NCBI GenBank assembly: GCA_021837545.1
Contig: JAKBFR010000005.1
Coordinates: 1 to 45,508 of the forward strand
DNA length: 45,508 bases
DNA from: Bacillota bacterium
Lineage (GTDB): Bacteria > Bacillota_A > Clostridia > Clostridiales > Clostridiaceae
Reading direction: 5' to 3'
A program made the translations under genes and the position numbers. The notes beneath the pieces were generated by a model. That model saw only the letters and a program-made list of their open reading frames with translations. It was not told the origin of the DNA and did not search any database. This document shows, piece by piece, positions 7,910 through 15,478 of this stretch (the first letter of the stretch is position 1; each line of letters begins with the position of its first letter).

Positions 7910-7967
7910 TGCCCTTTTAGGGTGTAAATATCAGAAAAGAGTGTGTAATTCTGCTTACACACCCTTT
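7910..7967. promoter_or_regulatory. Inverted repeats upstream of the sigma-54 promoter: probable activator site
   Basis: GTGTGTAA-ttctgc-TTACACAC (7941-7962) is a perfect 8-bp inverted repeat about 85-105 bases upstream of the -24 box, a usual enhancer distance. Related GGGTGTAA half-sites lie at 7919-7927 and, next to the promoter, near 7825-7833. The main repeat directly follows the regulator's stop codon and has a weak T-rich flank, so it could double as that gene's terminator. Confidence 0.5.
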
Positions 7968-7973
7968 CTATAG

Positions 7974-10724
7974 TTACACAGTAACTACATTTTCCGTAAC
8001 CATTCTAACTATATATCCTAACTCATAGTCTCCAATGTTTATATCATAAGTCCGCTCTAAAACCCTCAAGCTCTTTCTAATTAATATGAATTCTTTATTA
8101 TGTTTATATCTATATTCCTCAAGATCTTTAAATATAATTTCATTTCCACCACGCTTTAGTTTATCTATGAGGAAACTCATATGAATTAAAATACCTACTT
8201 GTGCATCATTCTGAATTCTCACCTCTAAACTCTCTTCTATTTTAGTTATCATATCTCTAACATTTGCAACTAGCTTCGTGCAATCTAATCCAGTTATTTG
8301 GGTTTTTAATGCTTTCTTTACCTTAAAAAAATCATGTTCAATATCAAGTAAATGTTCTAAATACTTTATTCCTTGTTCTACAAAAATATCTTGAGCAGAT
8401 ATAAATGGTACACCTTCAATAAAAATATTTACAGTCCCCACAACCGCTAATATTTTGTATTTTTCTTTTAATGCACTAACCTTTTTTAAAAAATCTTCCT
8501 TATCTAGAATATCTAGAGGTATAACATTCACTTTTTCAATATTCATTAAACTAGAAGTTATCCTAGTTTTTATTTTTTCTGCTGCACCTTCGCCTGTAAA
8601 GCATGTAGTAATTATAATAATTTCTTTGTCATCCTTATAATCTTCTTTAGGCATTTGTATAGATGCCCTTCCTATCTCTTGACATGAATTATATATGGAA
8701 TCTAAACTTCTACCATTTAAGGCTTTTCTCCCTGCTTCAATAACAGTTAACGTTGTTACCATATCAATTGTTTTAATTTTGATTCCTAGCTCATTGCTAA
8801 TAATATTTCCAAAGTTAATTAACGATCCCATGTCAACTAATATTAATATGCCCTTTTCATTGTATATTTTTTTTATCTTTTCCTTAGCTTTTTCAAACAT
8901 GTATTCTGTTTTCATTGTTAGTGGCATATCTAATGCTTGTATACAATCCTCCCCTATCAAAGAATTGGCTACTTCAACCATACTACTCGCTGTACTTGTT
9001 CCATGCATCATAACTAACACACTAACTTTTTCTTCTAATTGTTCACCATTATCATCATTACTTGCAGATAAAAACATAGTTATATAACCTATTTCATCTA
9101 ATGGGACATCTAAATTAAATTCTTTTTCAACAATCTTAACTATTTCCATTGCTACAATAAATTCTTCTCTGTATTGAACCCTCACAACATTAAGTTTAGG
9201 ATGATATATCTTTTTTTCTGATGTAATTCTTTCAATACTGCCTTGTAAATGAAGTGATAATCCGAAGTAAACTTTTTGATCAAATTCCCTGTGTAATTTT
9301 TCAGATGCCATATTTAACATTTTTTCAACAACTGTTATTACTCTTAAATCCACAACTTTCGCAATTTCATCTTTTTTAAAATTTGTAGTTATTGTACTAA
9401 TATATTTTTTAAAGTATTTTTCAAAATCAATATTTAAAATATCATTAATCCTATTTTCATCCATGCCTTTGTTCTTTAATTCTTCCATCTTCTTTTCTAT
9501 AATTGAGTAAAAACTCTTATTCTCAGAATTCTCTGTTTGACTAACTTCTAATTCAAAATTTTTTAATACATTATCTTCGTTTGAAAATCTTAAAATATCA
9601 GTCATGTTTTTAGATAAAAAATCTATTTCTTTTCTATATTCTTGAATTTTCATTATTCCCTTTTGAACTCTAGGTTGTAAATCACCCTGATCTACTAGAA
9701 TAAAATTATTTTTATTTATTTTATAATTTAAAAATGCCTTAGCACAAGAAAGCTGAACATCACTTTTTAATTGACCTATATTACTCGGACAATCATATAA
9801 TAAAAATGATATAATTGCATTTTTACTTACATATATACTCTTCGCTAACCTCAAAGATTCTGCTATTATAAAGTCATTTAAAAGGTAATACCTTTCTTCC
9901 AATTTCCTTTCTCTTAATGGTGGTAGAACTATAGTCATCGGAATCCTCCTTGTAAATGTTTTCAGCAAGAATGATTGAGGTTGTTCAGTTGTCGCAGCTA
10001 TAATTTGTACCTCAGCTTTTATTTTTTTCTCAGTATCTCCGAGTTTTCTAAAGTATCCCTTATCGATGAATGTAAATAACATTTCTTGACCTTGTGGTGA
10101 TAATCTATGTATCTCATCTAAGAAAAATATTCCCCCATCTGCTTTCTTTAATAATCCTTCTTTATCACTATCAGCACCTGTAAATGCACCCTTTTTCACT
10201 CCAAATATCTGTGCTACAACTAATTGCGGATTATCTGCATAATCTGCACAGTTAAATCTAACAAATGGTGCATTATTAGCTATCATATTTGACTCTTTAG
10301 CAAAGTAATACATAACTTCAGCAAATAATGATTTTCCCACACCAGTTTCACCCAATATAATAGTATGTAATCCTCTAGGTGGATATAATATTGCTGCTTT
10401 TGCTTGTTGTATTGATAGCTTAAGTGACTGCTTAGAACCTACAAGCATCTCTAAACTATCTTGATCTTTAACTACCTGTTCATCTTTTTTTTCAATTAAA
10501 TCATTATCTTCTTTTGGATTTTCAATACTACTATATATAACAGGTCTTCCATCTTTTTTATTTATCCGCTTCTCCTTATATAGTTTATTTAAATATCTAC
10601 TTATATTTGTCCGATCCAATCCCATATAATAACTTAATTCAGCCGCTGTTATACCTCTTTTATTATCATTTTCAACTTTAATTAAACATTTTAGAACTTC
10701 TTCTTCTCTCGTCAGTCCTTCCAT
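7974..10724 (-). CDS. LevR-type sigma-54 activator with PTS regulation domains
   Basis: This 916-residue regulator has, in order: an N-terminal winged HTH (ITAAELSYYMGLDRTNISRY); an AAA+ domain with Walker A GETGVGKS near residue 125, the sigma-54 contact loop GAFTGA near 180 and Walker B FFLDE; a first PRD (about 455-555); an EIIA-Man-like domain with VMMHGTS near 570; a probable EIIB-like segment (IIIITTCFTGEG, about 705); and a second PRD at the C-terminus. This is the LevR layout, where phosphorylation by HPr and EII proteins tunes activity. The start is at 10724, because GGGGGGAGGG lies eight bases before that ATG. It should activate the adjacent sigma-54 PTS operon. Confidence 0.93.
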   Translation of the reverse strand: MEGLTREEEVLKCLIKVENDNKRGITAAELSYYMGLDRTNISRYLNKLYKEKRINKKDGRPVIYSSIENPKEDNDLIEKKDEQVVKDQDSLEMLVGSKQSLKLSIQQAKAAILYPPRGLHTIILGETGVGKSLFAEVMYYFAKESNMIANNAPFVRFNCADYADNPQLVVAQIFGVKKGAFTGADSDKEGLLKKADGGIFFLDEIHRLSPQGQEMLFTFIDKGYFRKLGDTEKKIKAEVQIIAATTEQPQSFLLKTFTRRIPMTIVLPPLRERKLEERYYLLNDFIIAESLRLAKSIYVSKNAIISFLLYDCPSNIGQLKSDVQLSCAKAFLNYKINKNNFILVDQGDLQPRVQKGIMKIQEYRKEIDFLSKNMTDILRFSNEDNVLKNFELEVSQTENSENKSFYSIIEKKMEELKNKGMDENRINDILNIDFEKYFKKYISTITTNFKKDEIAKVVDLRVITVVEKMLNMASEKLHREFDQKVYFGLSLHLQGSIERITSEKKIYHPKLNVVRVQYREEFIVAMEIVKIVEKEFNLDVPLDEIGYITMFLSASNDDNGEQLEEKVSVLVMMHGTSTASSMVEVANSLIGEDCIQALDMPLTMKTEYMFEKAKEKIKKIYNEKGILILVDMGSLINFGNIISNELGIKIKTIDMVTTLTVIEAGRKALNGRSLDSIYNSCQEIGRASIQMPKEDYKDDKEIIIITTCFTGEGAAEKIKTRITSSLMNIEKVNVIPLDILDKEDFLKKVSALKEKYKILAVVGTVNIFIEGVPFISAQDIFVEQGIKYLEHLLDIEHDFFKVKKALKTQITGLDCTKLVANVRDMITKIEESLEVRIQNDAQVGILIHMSFLIDKLKRGGNEIIFKDLEEYRYKHNKEFILIRKSLRVLERTYDINIGDYELGYIVRMVTENVVTV

Positions 10725-10793
10725 AAAAGCTTCCCTCCCCCCAATGATAAATAATATTTTTAAAACCATCTACTAAATAATATTAACTTTGTA

Positions 10794-10898
10794 TATTAGC
10801 TATTATAAACTTTAGTTACTGTAAAAAAAAGCCTTTAAATATAGATAACCTCCATAAGTAAGTATTTTTAGTTTATTACTACTTACTTATAAAGGTTA
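10794..10898. repeat. Direct repeat copy 2 (about 100 bp)
   Basis: This is the partner of 2005-2105, in the same orientation. It has a four-base insertion (AGTA) in one hairpin arm, and compensating differences in the other arm keep most of the pairing. Confidence 0.8.
10826..10898 (-). terminator. Terminator of nagE
   Basis: On the minus strand after the nagE stop, AACCTTTATAAGTAAGTA pairs with TACTTACTTATGGAGGTT (10848-10865) with two or three mismatches. AAAGGC and an eight-T tract follow. The arrangement is the same as at 2033-2105. Confidence 0.6.
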
Positions 10899-10934
10899 TT
10901 AAAATATGATTATAAATTATGGCATTTACTTTTT

Positions 10935-12377
10935 CTATTTACATAATTTTTTAAATTCATCTGCTACAAATTGTACTTGTGTTCCTACAACAACTTGTAA
11001 ACTTGTTTTACCAGGTCTAATTACCCCTGATACACCTGCAGATTTAATAACTTTTTCATTTACCTTTGCTTGATCTTTAATTTCTAAACGTAATCTAGTT
11101 ACACAATTGTCAATAGATACTACGTTTTCTTTTCCGCCAACACCTTGTAAGATAATAGATGCTATTTGTGTGAAATCATTATTTGCAAGTTTAACATTCA
11201 TTTCTTCACTTTCTTCATCATCATCTTCTCTACCTGGAGTTTTTAAATCAAATTTTATAATTACAAAACGGAATACTAGATAATAAATAACACCGAATAC
11301 TAGACCAATTGGAATCAACATAAGTGGATTTTCAGCCATAGGAGCCTTAAAGCTTAAGAAATAATCTACAAAACCTGCACTAAAGTTAAATCCAGCTCTT
11401 ACTGGTAATAATGTACATACAATTGCAGAAATGCCTGTTAATCCAGCATGAATTAAATATAAACCTGGAGCTAAGAACATGAATGCAAATTCTAATGGTT
11501 CTGTAACACCAGTGAAGAAAGAAGATATTGCAGCTGCTAATAATAAACCATATACTGCTTTTTTCTTTTTGTCTTTAGCTGTATGATACATAGCTAATGC
11601 ACCTGCTGGTAAACCAAACATCATTACTGGGAAAAATCCTGTCATATACATACCTGTTTGTCCAAGTACTCCTTTACCTGACCAGAAGTTACCAAGATCG
11701 TTAATTCCAGCTACATCAAACCAGAATACAGAGTTAAGTGCATGATGAAGACCAAATGGTATTAATAATCTATTTAAGAATGCGTAAATACCAGAACCAA
11801 TAGCACCTGTCGATATAATTGATTTACCGAAAGCTACTAATCCTCCATAAATAAGAGGCCATGCAAAGAATAAGATTAAAGATGCAACAATTGATGCGCC
11901 TGCTGTTACAATAGCAACACATCTTTTTCCACTAAAGAATCCTAAAGCATCTGGCAATTTAACCCCTTTAAATCTGTTATAACAAGCAGCACCAATTAAA
12001 CCTGATAAAATACCAATAAATTGCGTTTGAGTCTTAGAAAATGCTGGTGCTACTTCTTTAACATCAATATGGCTAAACATTGCTACAGCGCCTGGAGCTA
12101 ATAAAGTTGTAATCATAAGCCATGATACAAGTCCTGCAAGCCCTGCTGTACCGTCATTGTCATCTGACATTCCAACTCCTACACCAATTGCAAATAAAAT
12201 TCCCATATTATCGATTAATGAACCACCTGCTTTTAATAAGAAAGCTGAAACTACGCTGTTTGCTCCCCATCCAGTAGGATCAATCCAATAACCAATACCC
12301 ATTAAAATACTTGCAACGGGTAGACAAGCAACTGGAAGCATTAATGATTTGCCTAATCTTTGTAAATACTTCATCAT
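10935..12377 (-). CDS. nagE: PTS N-acetylglucosamine/glucose transporter, EIICB
   Basis: This 480-residue membrane protein has a glucose-family EIIC domain (about residues 1-370, starting MMKYLQRLGKSLMLPVACLP) joined to a C-terminal EIIB domain. The EIIB phosphocysteine is in VSIDNCVTRLRLEI, near residue 424. The sequence resembles GlcNAc-type rather than strict glucose-type EIIC. It has no EIIA domain; the divergent gene at 12817 supplies one. A C. beijerinckii locus with this composition has been described as transporting both GlcNAc and glucose. The leader carries a RAT/terminator switch. AGGGGG lies nine bases before the first of two adjacent ATGs, which is chosen. Confidence 0.9.
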   Translation of the reverse strand: MMKYLQRLGKSLMLPVACLPVASILMGIGYWIDPTGWGANSVVSAFLLKAGGSLIDNMGILFAIGVGVGMSDDNDGTAGLAGLVSWLMITTLLAPGAVAMFSHIDVKEVAPAFSKTQTQFIGILSGLIGAACYNRFKGVKLPDALGFFSGKRCVAIVTAGASIVASLILFFAWPLIYGGLVAFGKSIISTGAIGSGIYAFLNRLLIPFGLHHALNSVFWFDVAGINDLGNFWSGKGVLGQTGMYMTGFFPVMMFGLPAGALAMYHTAKDKKKKAVYGLLLAAAISSFFTGVTEPLEFAFMFLAPGLYLIHAGLTGISAIVCTLLPVRAGFNFSAGFVDYFLSFKAPMAENPLMLIPIGLVFGVIYYLVFRFVIIKFDLKTPGREDDDEESEEMNVKLANNDFTQIASIILQGVGGKENVVSIDNCVTRLRLEIKDQAKVNEKVIKSAGVSGVIRPGKTSLQVVVGTQVQFVADEFKKLCK

Positions 12378-12480
12378 AATATAATTCCCCCTATATTTTT
12401 TTATTTATTTAAAGGATTTTTACATCCTTGAAATACACTGTAAGTTTGTCAAAGAATTTTTTCTATTAAATTTGAGAAAT

Positions 12481-12522
12481 AAAAAAGCTGAAAAGGATAA
12501 ATTAATATTATCCTTTTCAGCT
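12481..12522 (-). terminator. Leader terminator of nagE (antitermination-controlled)
   Basis: AGCTGAAAAGGATAA (12486-12500) and TTATCCTTTTCAGCT (12508-12522) form a perfect 15-bp stem with a seven-base loop, followed on the minus strand by six Ts. It lies in the 5' leader, about 105 bases before the nagE start, and its promoter-proximal arm overlaps the RAT. Confidence 0.9.
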
Positions 12523-12548
12523 AATGCCCAAGTTTAATCGGTTACACG
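12516..12548 (-). promoter_or_regulatory. Ribonucleic antiterminator (RAT) of nagE
   Basis: The minus strand reads GTGTAACCGATTAAACTTGG followed by GCATTAGCTGAAAAGG. It resembles GlcT-type RAT elements (GTGTTACTG... followed by AGGCAT) and overlaps the first arm of the terminator, the usual layout for BglG/GlcT control. No clear -35 box was found upstream; TATAAT occurs twice, at 12558-12563 and 12577-12582. Confidence 0.75.
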
Positions 12549-12654
12549 CTAAACATTATATTTCGCATTTGTATTATATTTTTAGTGTACTATACTTTTT
12601 TTCTATAATCAATACTTTTTTTATTTTTCAATCATAGACAATATTTTTTTATCA

Positions 12655-12683
12655 TTGACACTAATTATTATTAATAATATAAT
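12655..12683 (+). promoter_or_regulatory. Consensus sigma-A promoter of the EIIA gene
   Basis: TTGACA (12655-12660), a 17-base spacer and TATAAT (12678-12683) match both consensus hexamers exactly. The predicted start is near 12690, just before the RAT. Confidence 0.9.
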
Positions 12684-12696
12684 CAATACTATAAAT

Positions 12697-12724
12697 GTGT
12701 TACTGTTAAATCAGGCATAAGTTT
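12697..12724 (+). promoter_or_regulatory. Ribonucleic antiterminator (RAT) of the EIIA gene
   Basis: GTGTTACTGTTAAATCAGGC followed by ATAAGTTT closely resembles GlcT-type RATs, more so than the nagE copy. It begins within about ten bases of the predicted transcription start and overlaps the terminator stem that follows. Confidence 0.8.
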
Positions 12725-12753
12725 ACGTTCTACGGAAAACTTATGCCTTTCTT
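12713..12753 (+). terminator. Leader terminator of the EIIA gene
   Basis: AGGCATAAGTTT (12713-12724) pairs perfectly with AAACTTATGCCT (12737-12748), followed by TTCTT. It shares its 5' arm with the RAT, so the two structures are mutually exclusive. Confidence 0.85.
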
Positions 12754-12777
12754 AATTACATTATAAATAACAAAATG

Positions 12778-12816
12778 AAAGGAAGTGACTATTCCTGAAT
12801 AGTCAGGAATATAAAT
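12778..12816 (+). promoter_or_regulatory. Hairpin in the ribosome binding region of the EIIA gene
   Basis: ATTCCTGA-atag-TCAGGAAT (12791-12810) is a perfect 8-bp hairpin between a strong Shine-Dalgarno (AAAGGAAGTG, 12778-12787) and the ATG at 12817. Unfolded, the spacing to that Shine-Dalgarno is about 30 bases; folded, it becomes about 10. The alternative AGGA at 12805 lies inside the stem. Confidence 0.55.
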
Positions 12817-13305
12817 ATGTTTAATTTTTTTAAAAAGAACTCAAAGAAAGAAATAAACTTAGTTGCACCCATAACTGGTAAAACATTGGATTTGTCTAAA
12901 GTACCTGATAAAGTATTTGCTGAGAAATTAGCTGGTGATGGAATTGCTATAGAACCTACTAGTGATATAATAGTTTCACCTGCTGATGGAGAATTATCAT
13001 TAGTCTTTAAAACAAAACACGCATTTGCAATAACACTTGCCAGTGGAGTTGAATTATTAATTCATATAGGAATTGATACTGTTTCTTTAAATGGTGAAGG
13101 ATTTGAGCAGCTAGTTGAAGCTGGAACTATGGTTAAAGCTGGAACACCAATTATAAAAATAAATAGAGATTTTATTTTAAGTAAAGGTTTTTCTTTAATT
13201 ACTATGCTTTTAGTTACTAATATGGATTTAGTAAAAGAATTAAAAGCTACTGCTAACAAAGATGTTGCTGCAGGACAAGATGAAGTAATCAGCTTTAGTT
13301 TATAG
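12817..13305 (+). CDS. PTS glucose-family EIIA
   Basis: The 162-residue soluble EIIA has the glucose-family beta-sandwich motifs: INLVAPITGKTLDLSKVPD at the start, SPADGEL near 54, and VELLIHIGIDTVSLNGEGF near 78. H83 is the phospho-acceptor and H68 the supporting histidine. It should pass phosphate from HPr to the EIIB domain of the divergent nagE product, which lacks its own EIIA, and may also serve other glucose-family permeases. It has its own sigma-A promoter, RAT and terminator, so it is co-controlled with nagE but transcribed separately. Confidence 0.93.
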   Translation: MFNFFKKNSKKEINLVAPITGKTLDLSKVPDKVFAEKLAGDGIAIEPTSDIIVSPADGELSLVFKTKHAFAITLASGVELLIHIGIDTVSLNGEGFEQLVEAGTMVKAGTPIIKINRDFILSKGFSLITMLLVTNMDLVKELKATANKDVAAGQDEVISFSL

Positions 13306-13379
13306 CCTGACATCTGATTTTTATTCTGTAACGAAAAGATTCATAAAAAATCTATAATAGAATTTAATAGTATATTAAA

Positions 13380-13423
13380 AAAATGTTGTTATTAGTTCCT
13401 ACACTAATAACAACATTTTTTTA
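13380..13423. terminator. Bidirectional terminator between the EIIA and antiterminator genes
   Basis: AATGTTGTTATTAG (13382-13395) and CTAATAACAACATT (13404-13417) form a perfect 14-bp stem with an eight-base loop, with A and T runs on both sides. It lies between two converging genes. Confidence 0.92.
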
Positions 13424-13456
13424 ACACTCACTACGGGAAAATAATTTTTATATTCC

Positions 13457-14311
13457 CTATGCTTCTATTGTAGCTATTCTCAACCTTTCTATATGCATTG
13501 CTAAATATGCTATTTCATCCTCAGCAACATTCTTTTCCAATTTATCAATTAATATTTTTGATACACCCTTGGATATCTTATAAGATAATTTATATTTGGA
13601 TTTTATTTCTCTTATAAAATCATTTTTAACAGATATATCAGCTAATATTCTTTTTATTGCAAATCTCAAATGTGTCAAAAATCTAGCATAATCTAAAGAT
13701 GTTTTATCAATTTGTATTTTCATTTGCTCCTCTACATATTCAATTATTGAATTTATTAGATGTGTACTCCTCATTGTATTAGATAACTTTCCACAACTTC
13801 TAGCAGAATGAATATGCAATGCTATAAATCCAATTTCCCCCACTGGAATCTTTACATTCTTTTTATTTTGTAAAGTTTTTGCGACTTTTTCTGCCAATAT
13901 ATATTCCATGTGATATAATGCTTTAATTTCCATAAGAAATGGATTTTCAATTTCCTCATTGTTTGAAAGCCTTTTCACTGCAAAATTCAAATGGTCTACT
14001 AATGCAATGTGTATCCTCTCATCTAAATTTTCATTTAATTCATTTTCTATGTTGGATATCATTTTTTCACATAACATTAAAAATTCTTCATCAACATTTT
14101 CAATTACTTGTTTAAAATTCCTTAAATTATCTTCATCCTCAATAACAAATACCTTTTCAACTTCAGTACCTTTTTCAATCTTGTCTCCATATTTCTTACC
14201 AAAACCAATACCTTTGCCAAAAAGTATTCTTTCTTCTCCATTTATTGTTACAGAAACTATATTATTATTATAAGACTTTACTATGATTGCTGAATCATTA
14301 ATTATACTCAT
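13457..14311 (-). CDS. GlcT/LicT-type transcription antiterminator
   Basis: This 284-residue protein has an N-terminal RNA-binding CAT domain (SAIIVKSYNNNIVSVT...FGKGIGFGKKYGD, about residues 6-60) and two PRDs. The first has IHIALVDHLNFAVKRL and ALHIHSAR; the second has FLTHLRFAIKRI and YLAMHIERLR. The four histidines are the usual PTS phosphorylation sites. The frame extends 20 codons further upstream, but AAGGATG just before the ATG at 14311 and the CAT domain position fix the start there. The two RATs next door are its obvious targets: it should allow nagE and EIIA transcription when sugar is present. Confidence 0.92.
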   Translation of the reverse strand: MSIINDSAIIVKSYNNNIVSVTINGEERILFGKGIGFGKKYGDKIEKGTEVEKVFVIEDEDNLRNFKQVIENVDEEFLMLCEKMISNIENELNENLDERIHIALVDHLNFAVKRLSNNEEIENPFLMEIKALYHMEYILAEKVAKTLQNKKNVKIPVGEIGFIALHIHSARSCGKLSNTMRSTHLINSIIEYVEEQMKIQIDKTSLDYARFLTHLRFAIKRILADISVKNDFIREIKSKYKLSYKISKGVSKILIDKLEKNVAEDEIAYLAMHIERLRIATIEA

Positions 14312-14394
14312 ATTATCATCCTTTTTATTTTTAATATACAACTCACTGCTATGTTTAAAAAACACTTCCACTGCATATTACCAATTTTAACCTT

Positions 14395-14424
14395 ATTATA
14401 TAATATCAATCTTACTTTTGGCAA
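14395..14424 (-). promoter_or_regulatory. Promoter of the antiterminator gene
   Basis: On the minus strand TTGCCA (14419-14424), an 18-base spacer and TATAAT (14395-14400) precede the gene by about 80 bases. There is no RAT or terminator in this leader, so the regulator is not obviously autoregulated by antitermination. Confidence 0.6.
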
Positions 14425-14575
14425 TCATATTTGTTATCTTAAATTTTTTAATAAACAAATATGTTATTTATTTATAATATAATCATTTCACTAAAATATA
14501 CAATATAAATAATAAATATTTATTCAAAATCTATACTAATTTGACTAGTACAACACATTAAATTGCTATATTATA

Positions 14576-14617
14576 ATATTATATAAGTCTGTACATATGT
14601 TTAGACTTATATAATAT
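14576..14617. other. 15-bp perfect inverted repeat upstream of the CYTH gene
   Basis: ATATTATATAAGTCT (14576-14590) and AGACTTATATAATAT (14603-14617) are separated by 12 bases. No T tract follows, so this is an operator or leader structure rather than a terminator. It begins at or just after the most likely -10 region (TATAAT at 14572-14577). Confidence 0.6.
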
Positions 14618-14649
14618 GTTTATAACTAACTAAAAGGAGATTATTTTTT

Positions 14650-15210
14650 ATGGAAGAATTAGAAACTAGAATTATTGACATTGATGTTGAAAATATAAGA
14701 AGTATTTTATTATCAAATGGTGCTGAAAAAGTTAAGATGGAAGATCAAGTTAATGATATATATGATTTTGAAGATGGAAGACTTCTCGAAAAAAAGGGAT
14801 ATGCTCGCATACGAACGGTAAATGACATTCTTAATGATAAAGTTGTATATTTCATGACAACAAAGAAAATGTTATCTCAGGAAATATTTAAAGTCATGGA
14901 AGAAAATGAGACAATAATAGAAGATAAACACATGGGTGAAGGAATATTTAAGTCTCTTGGCCTTATTTTAAAAGAATCTAATAAGAAATATAGAGAAAGC
15001 TATAAATTATATGACTGTCTCATTGAAATAGACATAAATGATAAGAGTTTTTGTCCATTTCCTTATTTAGAAATAGAAACTACATCTGAAGAAAAATTGG
15101 AAAAAGTAGTTAAATTACTTGGCTACACCTTAGAAGATACAACCTCCCAAACTATTTATGATATTTTGTCTCAAAGGAGGATGCTTAATAATCATCCTAA
15201 AGGAGTTTAA
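14650..15210 (+). CDS. CYTH-domain protein (class IV adenylate cyclase / triphosphatase-like)
   Basis: The 186-residue protein is built of the CYTH tunnel fold. It begins MEELETRIIDIDVENIRSIL, where ELETRI takes the place of the ExExK strand. It continues with YARIRTVND (basic strand), YRESYKLYDCLIEID and a closing YLEIETTSEE strand of acidic metal ligands. Known relatives hydrolyse tripolyphosphate or thiamine triphosphate or make cAMP. Here the basic residue in the ExExK slot is Arg rather than Lys, so the substrate should not be assumed. AAGGAG nine bases upstream fixes the start. It is a single-gene unit ending at a hairpin. Confidence 0.8.
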   Translation: MEELETRIIDIDVENIRSILLSNGAEKVKMEDQVNDIYDFEDGRLLEKKGYARIRTVNDILNDKVVYFMTTKKMLSQEIFKVMEENETIIEDKHMGEGIFKSLGLILKESNKKYRESYKLYDCLIEIDINDKSFCPFPYLEIETTSEEKLEKVVKLLGYTLEDTTSQTIYDILSQRRMLNNHPKGV

Positions 15211-15279
15211 GACACATTCAAAAAATAACAAGTTAGTATGCTAGCATATTTGACTTGTTATTTTCTTTTATATTCCTAA
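15207..15279. repeat. Dispersed imperfect-palindrome element, copy A (acts as terminator)
   Basis: It starts TTAAGACACATTC and ends CTTTTATATTCCTAA. AAAATAACAAGT (15222-15233) pairs with ACTTGTTATTTT (15253-15264). It includes the CYTH stop codon and probably supplies that gene's terminator. Related copies are at 18410, 39382, 42584 and 45317. Confidence 0.7.
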
Positions 15280-15382
15280 TATTATTTATAGTATTAAAAG
15301 TAAATCTAATATAAAATATACATAGAGATAGGTATAATTTTAAATCAAATTTGTTTAGTTTATGTATTAAACCATATTCTTC

Positions 15383-15434
15383 AAAATAACTGTTCAATGT
15401 GGTTATATACCTTTTTAAGAATAGTTATTTTTTA
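15383..15434 (+). terminator. Terminator-like hairpin in front of fbp
   Basis: AAAATAACT (15383-15391) pairs with AGTTATTTT (15423-15431), with a T run after it, 45 bases before the fbp start. It could be an attenuator or a second terminator for the upstream gene. No antiterminator motif is seen. Confidence 0.45.
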
Positions 15435-15478
15435 ATATGCATAAATCTAAACATTTTTGCTTATAGAGGGAGGATGTT

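Noticed and set aside
7941..7967. Sole role as a terminator of the LevR gene
   Set aside because: The hairpin is followed by TCTTTTC rather than a proper T run, and the palindrome sits at a typical enhancer distance from the sigma-54 promoter; kept as probable activator site.
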